Of a stretch of DNA of 64,000 nucleotides, positions 8,767 through 18,150 are shown in pieces. The stretch lies in assembly GCA_937872465.1 (NCBI GenBank), contig CALMSR010000038.1:219325-283324 (forward strand), in the 5' to 3' direction. The translations under genes and the position numbers were made by a program. Each line of letters begins with the position of its first letter. Within the stretch, counting starts at the first letter, position 1. The notes beneath the pieces were generated by a model that was given only the letters and a program-made list of their open reading frames with translations, did not search any database and had not been told where the DNA came from. The stretch comes from an uncultured Paracoccaceae bacterium (lineage in GTDB: Bacteria > Pseudomonadota > Alphaproteobacteria > Rhodobacterales > Rhodobacteraceae).

Positions 8767-9204
8767 ATGTTCACGCGGATCCTGATCCCCTTCGACGGGT
8801 CGCCGAGCAGCGCGGAGGCGGTCCGCAAGGGGGCGGCGCTGGCGATGCTCTGCGAGGCCGAGGTGCTGATCCTCACGGTCTTTCACCATCACAGCCTGCT
8901 CGAAGCGTCGCTGTCGGTGCGGCGCCCCGAGGACTCGGGAAATGTCGACGACGTGATGCGGGACCATGCCCGCGAGGTGGCCGAGGCGGGGCGCGCGCTC
9001 GCGCACGAGGCTGGTGCGAGCGGTGCCCGTGCCTTCGTCAAGGGCGGCCAGCCGGCGCGCAGCATCATCGCCTTCGCGCGCGAGCACGGGGTGGATCTGA
9101 TCGTGATCGGCAGCAGGGGACTCGGCTCGATCGAAAGCTTCCTGCTGGGCAGCGTGTCGCACAAGGTGACCGGGCTCGCCGATTGCCCGGTCCTCGTCGT
9201 CTGA
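8767..9204 (+). CDS. Universal stress protein of the ectoine operon (TeaD-like)
   Basis: The 145-residue single-domain UspA protein has the ATP-binding signature GSRGLGSIESFLLGSVS (G-x2-G-x9-G-S/T type) and an N-terminal ILIPFDGSPSS strand-loop. In Halomonas the equivalent protein TeaD is associated with, and modulates, the ectoine TRAP transporter. Its placement directly behind uehC, as in the roseobacter enuR-uehABC-usp-eut order, points to the same job here. The ATG at 8767 is preceded by GGGAGGCGG. Confidence 0.9.
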   Translation: MFTRILIPFDGSPSSAEAVRKGAALAMLCEAEVLILTVFHHHSLLEASLSVRRPEDSGNVDDVMRDHAREVAEAGRALAHEAGASGARAFVKGGQPARSIIAFAREHGVDLIVIGSRGLGSIESFLLGSVSHKVTGLADCPVLVV

Positions 9205-9212
9205 TCCCGCGG

Positions 9213-10007
9213 ATGGCGGAGCACGCAGAGGCAGCGACGGTCGAGATCGACGCGGCGCTTTCGTTCGTTCCGCCGGGACGGCCGCGCCGGCTGGGGCTGA
9301 TCCTGCTCGCGACCGACCTGACGACCGAGCGCGACGTCGCAAGGCTCGTGCCGCCCGACTTGGCGGCGGTGCATGCGACACGGGTGTCCTATTCCAATCC
9401 GACGACGCCGGAGAACCTGCGCCGGATGGCGCCGTGGCTGGAAGCGGCGGCGGCGCTGCTGGCGCCGGGCGCGACGCTCGATGCGATCTGCTTCAGCTGC
9501 ACTGCGGCCTCGGTGGTGATCGGCGACGGCGTCGTCAGCGCGGCGGTGGAGAGGGCGCGGCCGGGGGTGCCGGTGATCACGCCGATCGCCGCGGGCTGCG
9601 CCGCGCTGAAGGCGCTCGACGCCCGCCGCGTGGCCCTGCTCACGCCCTATCTGGCGGAGACCACGCGGCCGGTGGCGGCGCGTCTCGTGGCGGAGGGTTT
9701 CGAGGTGGTGCGGTCTTCCTGCCTGGGGCTCGAAGATGACCGGGAGATGGCCCGGCTGGAGCCCGCGAGCCTGATCGACGCGGCGGCGCTGGCTGACGAT
9801 CCGCGGGCCGAGGCGCTCTTTGTCTCCTGCACCGCGCTGCCGGCGCTCGAAGCGGTGGCGGCGATCGAGGCGCGTCTGGGCAAGCCGGTGGTGACCTCGA
9901 ATCAGGCGAGCATCTGGGCCATGCGCCGGGCCGCGGGGATCGGGGCAGTTCCGGGCGGATACGGCTCTCTCTTCGCGCGGACGGCCCGGGAAGGGTCGGG
10001 GCGATGA
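9213..10007 (+). CDS. eutA: EutA, Asp/Glu racemase-superfamily protein of ectoine utilization
   Basis: The 264-residue protein belongs to the aspartate/glutamate racemase or arylmalonate decarboxylase/maleate isomerase superfamily. Two cysteines sit in the expected symmetric positions, in CFSCTAASV and FVSCTALPA, one in each half of the fold. In ectoine clusters EutA is grouped with EutB and EutC and is proposed to help convert 5-hydroxyectoine to ectoine; the exact reaction is not proven. It begins at the ATG at 9213, nine bases after usp, and its TGA overlaps the eutB ATG. Confidence 0.88.
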   Translation: MAEHAEAATVEIDAALSFVPPGRPRRLGLILLATDLTTERDVARLVPPDLAAVHATRVSYSNPTTPENLRRMAPWLEAAAALLAPGATLDAICFSCTAASVVIGDGVVSAAVERARPGVPVITPIAAGCAALKALDARRVALLTPYLAETTRPVAARLVAEGFEVVRSSCLGLEDDREMARLEPASLIDAAALADDPRAEALFVSCTALPALEAVAAIEARLGKPVVTSNQASIWAMRRAAGIGAVPGGYGSLFARTAREGSGR

Positions 10008-11020
10008 GCGCGGCGGTCGGACTGCCGGAGATCGAGGCGGCGCGGGCGCGCATCGCGGGGATGATCCGACCGACGCCGGTCGATCCCTCGCCGAGCCTCT
10101 CGGAACGGGCCGGGGTTCCGGTCTGGCTCAAGTTCGAGCATCTCCAGCACACTGGGAGCTTCAAGCTTCGCGGCGCGTCGAATGCCGTGGCGCGGCTCGA
10201 CGAGGCGGCGCGGGCGGGCGGCGTGGCGGCGGCCTCGACCGGCAATCACGGCCGCGCGCTCGCCCATGCCGCACGCAGGGCCGGCGTGCGGGCGGTGATC
10301 TGCATGTCCGCGCTGGTGCCGCGCAACAAGGTCGAGGCGATCGAGGCCCTGGGCGCGGAGGCGCGGATCGTCGGGGCGAGCCAGGACGATGCGCAGGTGG
10401 AGGTCGACCGGCTGATCGCCGAGGAGGGCATGGTGTCGATCCCGCCCTTCGACCACAGGGACGTGATCGCGGGACAGGGTACGCTGGGCCTGGAGATGAT
10501 CGAGGCGGTGCCCGAACTCGACACATTGGTCGTGCAATTGTCCGGCGGCGGGCTGATCGCCGGGATCGCGGCGGCGGTGAAGGCGCGTCGGCCGGCGGTG
10601 CGCGTCGTCGGCGTCTCGATGGCACGGGGCGCGGCGATGCAGGCGAGCCTCGCGGCGGGACGCCCGGTCCAGGTGGAGGAACTGCCGACGCTGGCCGATT
10701 CGCTCGGGGGCGGCATCGGGCTCGACAACCGCCATACCTTCGCCATGGTGCGTGACCTCGTCGACGAGGTGGTGCTGCTCGGCGAGCCGGAGATCGCCGC
10801 CGGCCTCCGGCATTGCTACTGGCAGGAGCGCCAGGTGGTCGAAGGCGCGGGTGGGGCGGGCGTGGCGGCGATGCTGGCGGGCAGGGTCGCGGCGCGGGGG
10901 CCGGTGATGCTGCTCCTGAGCGGCGGAAACATCGACATGAAATTGCACCACCGCATCGTCTCCGGCGAGGACGTGGATGTGGCCGTGGAGGAGGCGCCGT
11001 GCCCGGAATCCGGATCCTGA
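10004..11020 (+). CDS. eutB: EutB, threonine-dehydratase-like PLP enzyme of hydroxyectoine utilization
   Basis: The 338-residue fold-type II PLP enzyme carries the PLP lysine Lys54 in HTGSFKLRGASN, the substrate loop STGNHGRALAHAA, and a glycine-rich phosphate cradle SGGGLIAG. It resembles catabolic threonine/serine ammonia-lyase and lacks a C-terminal ACT domain. In eut clusters it is thought to act in the hydroxyectoine branch together with EutC. It overlaps eutA by ATGA and eutC by 22 bases, giving tight translational coupling. Confidence 0.9.
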   Translation: MSAAVGLPEIEAARARIAGMIRPTPVDPSPSLSERAGVPVWLKFEHLQHTGSFKLRGASNAVARLDEAARAGGVAAASTGNHGRALAHAARRAGVRAVICMSALVPRNKVEAIEALGAEARIVGASQDDAQVEVDRLIAEEGMVSIPPFDHRDVIAGQGTLGLEMIEAVPELDTLVVQLSGGGLIAGIAAAVKARRPAVRVVGVSMARGAAMQASLAAGRPVQVEELPTLADSLGGGIGLDNRHTFAMVRDLVDEVVLLGEPEIAAGLRHCYWQERQVVEGAGGAGVAAMLAGRVAARGPVMLLLSGGNIDMKLHHRIVSGEDVDVAVEEAPCPESGS

Positions 11021-11991
11021 CCGAACGCGACCTGCGCGGGCTCGTGCCGCTCGACCTCGCGGCGGTGGATTGCATCGAGGAGGGGTTCCGCGCGCTCAGC
11101 GGCGGGAAGGTGGTGATGCCGCCGATCCTGTCCATGGCCATCGCCGAGGCGAACGGCGAGGTCGATGTCAAGACCGCCTACGTGCCGGGGCTGCCGAGCT
11201 TCGCGCTGAAGGTCTCGCCGGGCTTCTTCGACAATCCCGCGCTGGGGCTTCCCTCGACATCCGGCCTGATGATCCTGTTCTCGGCGAAGACCGGGCAGGT
11301 CCAGTCGCTGCTGCTCGACAACGGCTATCTGACGGATGTGCGGACCGCGGCGGCGGGGGCGGTGGCGGCCCGGCATCTGGCGCGCGCGGATTCGGGCGTG
11401 GCGGCGATCCTCGGCAGCGGGTTGCAGGCGCGCATGCAGCTGCGGGCGCTGGCGCTGGTGCGGCCGATCCGCGAGGCGGTGTTCTGGGGGCGCGACGGGG
11501 AGAAGACTGCGGTGGTGGCCCGGGAGATGGCCGAAGCGCTCGGCATCGCGGCGCGGGCGGAGCGCGATCCGGCGGCGGCGGTGCGCGGGGCCGACGTGAT
11601 CGTCACCACCACGCCCGCGAGGGCGCCGGTGCTGCGCGCCGACTGGCTGCGGCCGGGGCAGCATGTCACTGCCATGGGGTCGGACCAGCACGACAAGAAC
11701 GAACTAGAGCCCGGCTGTCTCCTGCGGGCCGATCTCTACGTTCCCGACCGGCTCTCGCAGACCCGCGGCCTCGGAGAGTTGCGCAGCGCGATCGCCGCCG
11801 GGCTGGTCGCGGCGGATGCGGAATTCGCCGAACTGGGCGACATCGTGGCGGGCATGGCGGCGGGCCGCACCGGCCCGGAGGCGATCACCATCGCCGACCT
11901 GACCGGGACCGGCGTGCAGGACACCGCCATCGCGACCCTCGCCGCGGCGCGGGCCGAATCCGCCGGGGCGGGAAGCGATTTCGAAACCTGA
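10999..11991 (+). CDS. eutC: EutC, ornithine cyclodeaminase/mu-crystallin family protein
   Basis: The 330-residue protein belongs to the ornithine cyclodeaminase/mu-crystallin family. Visible features are the N-terminal ILTERDLRGLVPL motif, VDVKTAY, the substrate segment DNGYLTDVRTAAAGAVAARHL, the NAD-binding loop ILGSGLQAR, and a late DLTGTGVQDTAIA. Members are NAD(P)-dependent imine reductases or cyclodeaminases. In eut clusters the protein is proposed to complete conversion of hydroxyectoine to ectoine. The start is a GTG at 10999 inside the eutB 3' end; an upstream GGAGGAGG supports it. Confidence 0.9.
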   Translation: MPGIRILTERDLRGLVPLDLAAVDCIEEGFRALSGGKVVMPPILSMAIAEANGEVDVKTAYVPGLPSFALKVSPGFFDNPALGLPSTSGLMILFSAKTGQVQSLLLDNGYLTDVRTAAAGAVAARHLARADSGVAAILGSGLQARMQLRALALVRPIREAVFWGRDGEKTAVVAREMAEALGIAARAERDPAAAVRGADVIVTTTPARAPVLRADWLRPGQHVTAMGSDQHDKNELEPGCLLRADLYVPDRLSQTRGLGELRSAIAAGLVAADAEFAELGDIVAGMAAGRTGPEAITIADLTGTGVQDTAIATLAAARAESAGAGSDFET

Positions 11992-12011
11992 CGACGAGAG
12001 GGGGCCAGAGC

Positions 12012-13199
12012 ATGGGCGATGTCCAGCTGCATTTCAGCCGAGAGGAATATGCGCAGCGGATCGCGCGTACCCGGGCCGCGATGGAAGCGAAGGGCGTGGA
12101 TCTGATCCTCGTCTCCGACCCCTCGAATATGGCCTGGCTGACCGGCTACGACGGCTGGTCCTTCTATGTGCATCAATGCGTGCTGCTGGCGCTCGACGGC
12201 GAGCCGGTCTGGTTCGGCCGCGGGCAGGACGGCAACGGGGCGAAGCGGACCTGCTTCATGGAGCACGCGAACATCATCGGCTACCCGGACCACTACGTGC
12301 AATCGACCGAGCGGCACCCGATGGACTACCTCGCCGCGCGCATCGCGGAACGGGGCTGGGACCGCGGGCGGATCGGCGTCGAGATGGACAATTACTGGTT
12401 CTCCGCAGCGGCTTATGGGGCATTGCAGAAGCACTTGCCGAACGCGCGATTCGTCGACGTGACCGCGCTGGTCAACTGGCAGCGGGCGGTGAAGTCCGAG
12501 CGGGAGCTGGACTACATGCGCAAGGCCGCGCGCCTCGTGGAGCGGATGCATGCCCGGATCGCGGAGGTCGCGGAGCCGGGGCTGCGCAAATGCGACCTGG
12601 TGGCCGAGATCTACGATGCCGCCCTGCGCTACGACGAGGATCTCGGGGCGGGGGGCGATTATCCAGCCATCGTGCCGCTGCTTCCCTCGGGCGAGGATGC
12701 GGCGGCGCCGCATCTGACCTGGGACGACGCACCGATGCGGGCGGGCGAAGGCACCTTCTTCGAGATCGCCGGAGTCTATCGCCGCTACCATTGCCCGCTG
12801 TCGCGCACGGTCTTTCTCGGGCGCCCGCCGGCGCATTTCCGCGAGGCCGAGAAGGCGGTGCTGGAGGGCATGGATGCCGGGCTCGAGGTGGCGAAGGCGG
12901 GCAATCGCTGCGAGGACATCGCAAATGCCTTCTTCGCGGTCCTGAACCGCCACGGCATCGCCAAGGACAACCGGACCGGCTATCCGATCGGGCTCTCCTA
13001 TCCGCCCGACTGGGGCGAGCGGACCATGTCGCTCCGGCCCGGCGACCGGACGGTGATGCAGGCGGGCATGACCTTCCATTTCATGACCGGGCTCTGGATG
13101 GAGGGCTGGGGCCTCGAGATCACCGAGAGCATCGTGATCGGCGACGAGGGGCCGGAATGCCTCGCCGACGTGCCGCGGCGGCTCACGGTCAAGGAGTAG
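12012..13199 (+). CDS. eutD: EutD, ectoine hydrolase (peptidase M24-like; DoeA homologue)
   Basis: The 395-residue protein combines a creatinase-type N-terminal domain (SNMAWLTGYDGWSFY; YPDHYVQ) with a pita-bread M24 catalytic domain (about residues 165-385: EIAGVYRRYHCPLSRTVFLG, GLSYPPDWGERTM, THFM-like MTFHFMTGLW). EutD/DoeA opens the ectoine ring to N-acetyl-diaminobutyrate, and the characterized enzyme works in complex with EutE. It stands 20 bases after eutC, with a GAGAGGGGG Shine-Dalgarno region. Its five-base distance to eutE supports co-expression of the hydrolase-deacetylase pair. Confidence 0.95.
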   Translation: MGDVQLHFSREEYAQRIARTRAAMEAKGVDLILVSDPSNMAWLTGYDGWSFYVHQCVLLALDGEPVWFGRGQDGNGAKRTCFMEHANIIGYPDHYVQSTERHPMDYLAARIAERGWDRGRIGVEMDNYWFSAAAYGALQKHLPNARFVDVTALVNWQRAVKSERELDYMRKAARLVERMHARIAEVAEPGLRKCDLVAEIYDAALRYDEDLGAGGDYPAIVPLLPSGEDAAAPHLTWDDAPMRAGEGTFFEIAGVYRRYHCPLSRTVFLGRPPAHFREAEKAVLEGMDAGLEVAKAGNRCEDIANAFFAVLNRHGIAKDNRTGYPIGLSYPPDWGERTMSLRPGDRTVMQAGMTFHFMTGLWMEGWGLEITESIVIGDEGPECLADVPRRLTVKE

Positions 13200-13203
13200 C
13201 GTC

Positions 13204-14214
13204 ATGCTGCAATCCCAGCCGATGCCGGTAAGCCCGATCGTGGCCGGCGTGCCATTCGACGAAGACGGCGTGCATCACGGCTTCCTGCGCATGCCCTACA
13301 GCCGGGACGACAGCGCCTGGGGCTCGGTGCTGATCCCGATCACGGTGGTGCGGAACGGCGAGGGACCGACGGCGCTCCTGACCGGGGCCAACCACGGCGA
13401 CGAATACGAGGGGCCGGTAGCCCTGCAGGCCCTCGCGATGGAGCTGAAACCCGAAGAAGTCCGGGGCCGGGTAATCATCGTGCCCTTCATGAACGCGCCG
13501 GCCTTCCGGGCGGGGACGCGAACCTCGCCCATCGACCGGGGTAATCTCAATCGCAGTTTTCCAGGACGGGCGGACGGGACGCCAACCCAGAAGATCGCGG
13601 ATTATTTCGCCTCGACGCTCGCGCCGATGGCCGATTTCGTCCTCGACTTCCATTCGGGAGGAAAGACGCTCGATTTCGTGCCCTTCGCCGCGGCGCACAG
13701 GCTCGACGCGAAGGTCCAGGAGGAAGCCTGCATCGACGCGATGCGGGCCTTCAACGCACCCTACTCGATGGTGCTTCTGGAGATCGACAACGTCGGCATG
13801 TTCGACACCACCGTCGAGGCGCTGGGCAAGGTCTTCGTCTCGACCGAGCTCGGGGGCGGTGGCACGGCCACGGCCCGGTCGATCGGGATCGCGAAGAAGG
13901 GTGTGCGCAACTTCCTGATTCATGCCGGCATCCACAAAGGCGATCCGGAGACCGCACCCAGCATCGACCTCGACATGCCCGACGGCGATTGCTTTGTCTT
14001 CGCCGAACATGACGGGCTGATCGAGCCGCTCGCCGATCTCGGCGCGCCGGTGGAGAAGGGCGCGGAGATCGCGCGGGTCTGGCCGGTCGAGCGGACCGGC
14101 CAGACGCCCGTGGTCTATCACGCGCGGCGCGCGGGCCTGCTGACGGCCCGGCATTTTCCCGGGCTGGTGAAATCCGGCGATTGCCTCGCGGTGACCGCGG
14201 TCGTGGTGGAATAG
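13204..14214 (+). CDS. eutE: EutE, N-acetyl-diaminobutyrate deacetylase (DoeB homologue)
   Basis: The 336-residue zinc-dependent protein belongs to the succinylglutamate desuccinylase/aspartoacylase family. The zinc motif is NHGDEYE, with His64 and Glu67, and the third ligand is in DFHSGG near residue 156. RGNLNRSFPG is the family substrate-binding signature. It removes the acetyl group from N-alpha-acetyl-2,4-diaminobutyrate made by EutD, yielding diaminobutyrate. The ATG at 13204 follows the eutD stop by four bases. The next genes in the Ruegeria cluster (asnC, ssd, atf) are absent; gnd follows instead. Confidence 0.95.
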   Translation: MLQSQPMPVSPIVAGVPFDEDGVHHGFLRMPYSRDDSAWGSVLIPITVVRNGEGPTALLTGANHGDEYEGPVALQALAMELKPEEVRGRVIIVPFMNAPAFRAGTRTSPIDRGNLNRSFPGRADGTPTQKIADYFASTLAPMADFVLDFHSGGKTLDFVPFAAAHRLDAKVQEEACIDAMRAFNAPYSMVLLEIDNVGMFDTTVEALGKVFVSTELGGGGTATARSIGIAKKGVRNFLIHAGIHKGDPETAPSIDLDMPDGDCFVFAEHDGLIEPLADLGAPVEKGAEIARVWPVERTGQTPVVYHARRAGLLTARHFPGLVKSGDCLAVTAVVVE

Positions 14215-14308
14215 GCGCCGCCCACTTCTCGCACTCCGGGGTGACAAGCGCGCCCCGATCGGCAATATCTGCCGTCGCGGGTCCGGGGAGGCCAGGCGGG
14301 AGGATGGG

Positions 14309-15712
14309 ATGCAGGAAGTCGGGCTGGTCGGTCTGGGGACGATGGGCGCGGCGCTGGCGCTCAACATCGCCGAAAAGGGATTTCGCGTCGCGGTGAACAA
14401 CCGCACGACGTCGGTGATCGGGGAATTCGTCGCCGGCGCGGGGCCATTGGCGGAGCGGGTCGCGCCCTGCCCGACGCTCGCCGATCTCGCCGCCGCGCTC
14501 AAGACGCCGCGGGCGGTGATCCTGATGGTGCCGGCGGGCGAACCGGTCGATGCGATGATTGCGGCGCTGCGCGAGGTGCTGGGGCCCGACGACCTGATCA
14601 TCGACGCGGGCAACGCCAATTTCCGCGACACGCGCCGGCGGGCGGCGGAGGCCGAGGCGGCGGGGCTGCCCTTCCTCGGCATCGGCGTCTCCGGCGGCGA
14701 GGAGGGGGCGCGGCACGGGCCCTCGATCATGGGCGGGGGGGCCAAGGCCGGCTGGGACCGGGTGGCGCCGGTGCTCGAGGCGATCTCGGCCAAGTTCGAG
14801 GGCACGCCCTGCGCCACCTGGATGGGACCCGACGGCGCGGGACATTTCGTCAAGACCGTGCACAACGGCATCGAATACGCCGACATGCAGATGATCGCCG
14901 AGGTCTACGGCATCATGCGCGACGGGCTGGGCATGACGGCGGGCGAGATCGGCGCGGTCTTCGCGCGCTGGAACGAGGGGCCGCTGGCCTCCTATCTGGT
15001 GGAGATCGCGGCCAAGGTCGCGGATACGGTGGATACGAAGACCGGCAAGCCGCTGCTCGACGTGATCCTCGACCGGGCCGGGCAGAAGGGCACGGGGCGC
15101 TGGACCGCAATCGAGGCGCAGCATCTCGCGGCACCCGTGACTGCGATCGAGGCGGCCGTGGCTGCGCGCAACCTCTCGGCACGGCTCGAGGAACGAAAGG
15201 CGGGCGAGGCGATCTTCGGCGCGGCGCCGGAGCGGATCACCGGCGATGCCGGGCTGGTTCCGGCGCTGGAGCAGGCGCTGCTGGCGGGAAAGATCGCGAG
15301 CTATGCCCAGGGCTTCGGGCTGCTCGTCGCGGCCTCGGGGGAATACGGCTGGGCGGTGCCGCTGCCGGAGGTGGCGAAGGTCTGGCGCGCGGGCTGCATC
15401 ATCCGCTCGGCGATGCTCGACGACATGGCCCGGGCTCTGTCCGAGCATCCGGGCACGAACCTGATGTTCGCGCCGAGCTTCGCGGAGCGGATGAAGGCGA
15501 GCCATGGCGCGCTGCGCCGGGTGGTCTCGGTGGCGGCGCTCTCGGGCAATCCCGCGCCGGCGCTCGGAGCGGCGCTGGCCTATTTCGATGCGATGCGCAC
15601 CGGCCGGGGCACCGCCAACATGATCCAGGGCCAGCGGGATTTCTTCGGGCTCCATTCCTTCGAGCGCATCGACGAAAGCGGCGGCCACCACGGGCCCTGG
15701 GCGCGCGGCTGA
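14309..15712 (+). CDS. gnd: 6-phosphogluconate dehydrogenase (decarboxylating)
   Basis: The 467-residue enzyme oxidatively decarboxylates 6-phosphogluconate to ribulose 5-phosphate. The NADP-binding loop is GLGTMG at residues 8-13 with NNRT after strand 2. Substrate and catalytic residues lie in GVSGGEEGARHGPSIM and GAGHFVKTVHNGIEYADMQ (catalytic Lys and His, substrate Asn). RGTANMIQGQRDFFG is the C-terminal substrate tail. Length is typical of the long dimeric form. The start at 14309 is preceded by GGGAGG. It is 94 bases beyond eutE and may be read from the same transcript, but it is not part of ectoine catabolism. Confidence 0.94.
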   Translation: MQEVGLVGLGTMGAALALNIAEKGFRVAVNNRTTSVIGEFVAGAGPLAERVAPCPTLADLAAALKTPRAVILMVPAGEPVDAMIAALREVLGPDDLIIDAGNANFRDTRRRAAEAEAAGLPFLGIGVSGGEEGARHGPSIMGGGAKAGWDRVAPVLEAISAKFEGTPCATWMGPDGAGHFVKTVHNGIEYADMQMIAEVYGIMRDGLGMTAGEIGAVFARWNEGPLASYLVEIAAKVADTVDTKTGKPLLDVILDRAGQKGTGRWTAIEAQHLAAPVTAIEAAVAARNLSARLEERKAGEAIFGAAPERITGDAGLVPALEQALLAGKIASYAQGFGLLVAASGEYGWAVPLPEVAKVWRAGCIIRSAMLDDMARALSEHPGTNLMFAPSFAERMKASHGALRRVVSVAALSGNPAPALGAALAYFDAMRTGRGTANMIQGQRDFFGLHSFERIDESGGHHGPWARG

Positions 15713-15782
15713 AGCCGTTTGCGGAAATGCGTTGCGCAGCTGGCGGCGCGGGGGCGCCGTGCCTTCCGGGGACCGGCCGCGC

Positions 15783-17309
15783 CTACAGCAGGGTTCCGAG
15801 CGCGACGAGGCCCGCGCCGACCGCTGCGCCGCCGAGGCCGTAGACCCAGCCCGGCGGGCGGCGGCGGTCGGGCGGCGGCGGCGGCGCGCTCGCCCGGATC
15901 AGCGCCGCCTCCGCCATGGCCGGCAGGCGGGGCCCGAAGCGCGACAGCACCCGGAGGGTGGCGGCGAGGTCGCGGGTGACCGCCGCCGGCCCGAGGTTGC
16001 GCGCGATATAGTCGGTGACGACAGGGCGCGAGGTCTCCCACATGTTCATCGAGGGGTCGAGGCTGCGGGCGACGCCTTCGACGACCACCATGGTCCGCTG
16101 GAGCAGGATGAGCTCGGTGCGGGTCTGCATGCCGAAGCGCTCGGTCACCTCGAAGAGATGCGCCAGCAGCCGGGCCATGGAGATGCGAGTGGCGTCCTGG
16201 CCGAAGATCGGCTCGCCGACCGAGCGCAGCGCCTGGGCGAAGGCCTCCATGTTGCGGTCGGGCGGCACGTAGCCGGCTTCGAAATGCACCTCAGCGACGC
16301 GGGCGAAGTCCTTGCGAAGAAAGCCGATGAGAATCTCGGCATAGACCCTGCGGGTATAGGCGTCGATGCGCCCCATGATGCCGAAGTCGAGCGCGACGAT
16401 CGCGCAGTCGGGGCCGAGCTTGAGATTGCCCTGGTGCATGTCGGCGTGAAAAAAGCCGTCGCGCAGCGCGTGGCGCAGGAAGGACTGGATGATGCGCTCG
16501 GCGAGGCGCACGAGGTCGGTTCCCGATGCCTTGAGCGCTGTCACGTCGCCCATGTTGATGCCGGCCGCCCATTCGAGCGTCATGACGCGGCGGCCGGTCG
16601 CGGGCCAGACCACCGCCGGCACGCGGAAATCCGAATCCCGCTCGGTATTGGCGCGGAACTCTGCGGCGGCGGCGGCCTCCATGCGCAGGTCGAGCTCGCC
16701 CAGCACGACGCCCTCGAAATGCTCGATGACCGCGCGCGGGCGCAGCCGGCGGGTGAAGGGCGCCAGCGTCTCGATCATGCGCGCGGCGAAATAGAAGGCG
16801 TCGACGTCGCGCAGGAAGGCACGCTCGATTCCGGGCCGCAGCACCTTGACCGCCACGTCCTGTCCGGTCGCGCGCATGGTGGCGCGGTGGACCTGTGCCA
16901 GCGAGGCGGCGGCGATGGGTTCGGAGAAGTCGGAGAAGACGGCATCGACCGGCTGGCCGAGTTCGCGGGCAACGGCGGCGCGGGCTTCGTCGAGCGGAAA
17001 GGGCGGCAGCTTGTCCTGAAGCACGGTGAGCTGGCTCGCCAGGTCGTGGCCGACCACGTCGGGACGCGTCGAGAGCAGCTGGCCGAACTTGATGTAGGCC
17101 GGACCGAGCGCGGTCAGCGCGCGAAGGATAGGTGGCTGTGTCGGGTCGCCGGTGTAGCCGAGCCACTGGAAGGGCCAGCCGAGAACGCGCGCTGCGATGC
17201 GCAGCGAGGGCGGCGCGTCCATGGCTTCGAGCACCAGCCGCATGGCGCCGGTGCGCTCGAAGGTCGCGCCGGTGCGGATCAGCCGCCAGAGATTGTGCGG
17301 GCCGCGCAA
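15783..17309 (-). CDS. ubiB: UbiB, ubiquinone biosynthesis accessory kinase-like protein
   Basis: The 508-residue ABC1/ADCK family protein is atypical-kinase-like and needed for ubiquinone biosynthesis. Diagnostic motifs are the KxGQ segment [13 protein letters not shown] (about residue 92), the Ala-rich loop [30 protein letters not shown] and ALDFGIMGR, plus a C-terminal transmembrane pair after about residue 465. The start is a TTG (17307-17309), one base after the ubiE TGA, so it depends on coupling to ubiE. Length matches the family. Confidence 0.93.
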   Translation of the reverse strand: MRGPHNLWRLIRTGATFERTGAMRLVLEAMDAPPSLRIAARVLGWPFQWLGYTGDPTQPPILRALTALGPAYIKFGQLLSTRPDVVGHDLASQLTVLQDKLPPFPLDEARAAVARELGQPVDAVFSDFSEPIAAASLAQVHRATMRATGQDVAVKVLRPGIERAFLRDVDAFYFAARMIETLAPFTRRLRPRAVIEHFEGVVLGELDLRMEAAAAAEFRANTERDSDFRVPAVVWPATGRRVMTLEWAAGINMGDVTALKASGTDLVRLAERIIQSFLRHALRDGFFHADMHQGNLKLGPDCAIVALDFGIMGRIDAYTRRVYAEILIGFLRKDFARVAEVHFEAGYVPPDRNMEAFAQALRSVGEPIFGQDATRISMARLLAHLFEVTERFGMQTRTELILLQRTMVVVEGVARSLDPSMNMWETSRPVVTDYIARNLGPAAVTRDLAATLRVLSRFGPRLPAMAEAALIRASAPPPPPDRRRPPGWVYGLGGAAVGAGLVALGTLL

Positions 17310-17310
17310 G

Positions 17311-18066
17311 TCAGAGCTTCCAGCCGGAATGCAGCGCGGCGACGCCCATGGAGAGATTGCGCCAGGCGACGTTCCCGAAGCCCGCGCGGCGGATCATCTC
17401 CGCGAAGGGCTCCTGGGCGGGAAAGCGTCGGATCGACTCGACGAGGTACTGGTAGCTGGCGCGGTCTCCGACAATGGTTTGGCCCAGGGCGGGGATCACG
17501 TTGAAGGAATAGCGGTCGTAAAGCCAGCGCAGCCCCTCGACCGGCACGCGGCTGAACTCGAGCGCGAGGAAGCGCCCGCCGGGGCGCAGCACCCGGAAGG
17601 CCTCGGCGAGCGCGTCCTCGATCCGCGTCACGTTGCGGATGCCGAAGGAGATCGTATAGGCGTCGAAGCGCGAATCGGGGAACGGCAGCTGCATCGCGTC
17701 GCCCGCGATCCAGTCGATGCGCCCGGCGCGGCCGGCCTTCTCCGCACGGGCCCGGCCCTCGGCCAGCATGCTCTCGGTCATGTCGAGGACCGTGACATGG
17801 CCGCGATCCTTCACGCGGTCGAGGAAGCGGAAGGCGATGTCGCCGGTGCCGCCGGCCACGTCGAGCAGCTCCATGTCCGGCCGGGGTGCGAGCCAGTCCA
17901 GCGCCGCCTGCTTCCAGAGGCGGTGGATGCCGAGGCTCATGGCGTCGTTCATGATGTCGTAGCGCGTGGCGACGGAAGTGAAGACGCCGTGCACGCGGCC
18001 GGCCTTGTCGGCCTCGGGGATGGTCTCGAAGCCGAAATGGGTGGTCGGCGCCTCGGGGTCCGTCAT
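17311..18066 (-). CDS. ubiE: UbiE, 2-polyprenyl-1,4-benzoquinol methyltransferase
   Basis: The 251-residue class-I SAM methyltransferase adds the C-methyl group in ubiquinone (and, where present, menaquinone) biosynthesis. Motifs seen are [17 protein letters not shown], the SAM loop [47 protein letters not shown] and the C-terminal [11 protein letters not shown] that ends nearly all UbiE proteins. The ATG at 18066 was chosen because the upstream frame lacks family sequence. It is divergent from mutM, and ubiB follows immediately. Confidence 0.96.
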   Translation of the reverse strand: MTDPEAPTTHFGFETIPEADKAGRVHGVFTSVATRYDIMNDAMSLGIHRLWKQAALDWLAPRPDMELLDVAGGTGDIAFRFLDRVKDRGHVTVLDMTESMLAEGRARAEKAGRAGRIDWIAGDAMQLPFPDSRFDAYTISFGIRNVTRIEDALAEAFRVLRPGGRFLALEFSRVPVEGLRWLYDRYSFNVIPALGQTIVGDRASYQYLVESIRRFPAQEPFAEMIRRAGFGNVAWRNLSMGVAALHSGWKL

Positions 18067-18150
18067 GGTGGAGCGGTCTTTCTGTCGGTCGAGCCAATGC
18101 TTATAAGGCGGGACCGGCGGGTTACAACCGTCACGCCGGCCGGAGGGGAC

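Noticed and set aside
6903..8876. A 657-codon open frame on the minus strand
   Set aside because: It lies antisense to uehB, uehC and usp, is made of His/Arg/Asp/Glu-rich noise typical of reverse-strand reading in high-GC genes, and has no domain motifs.
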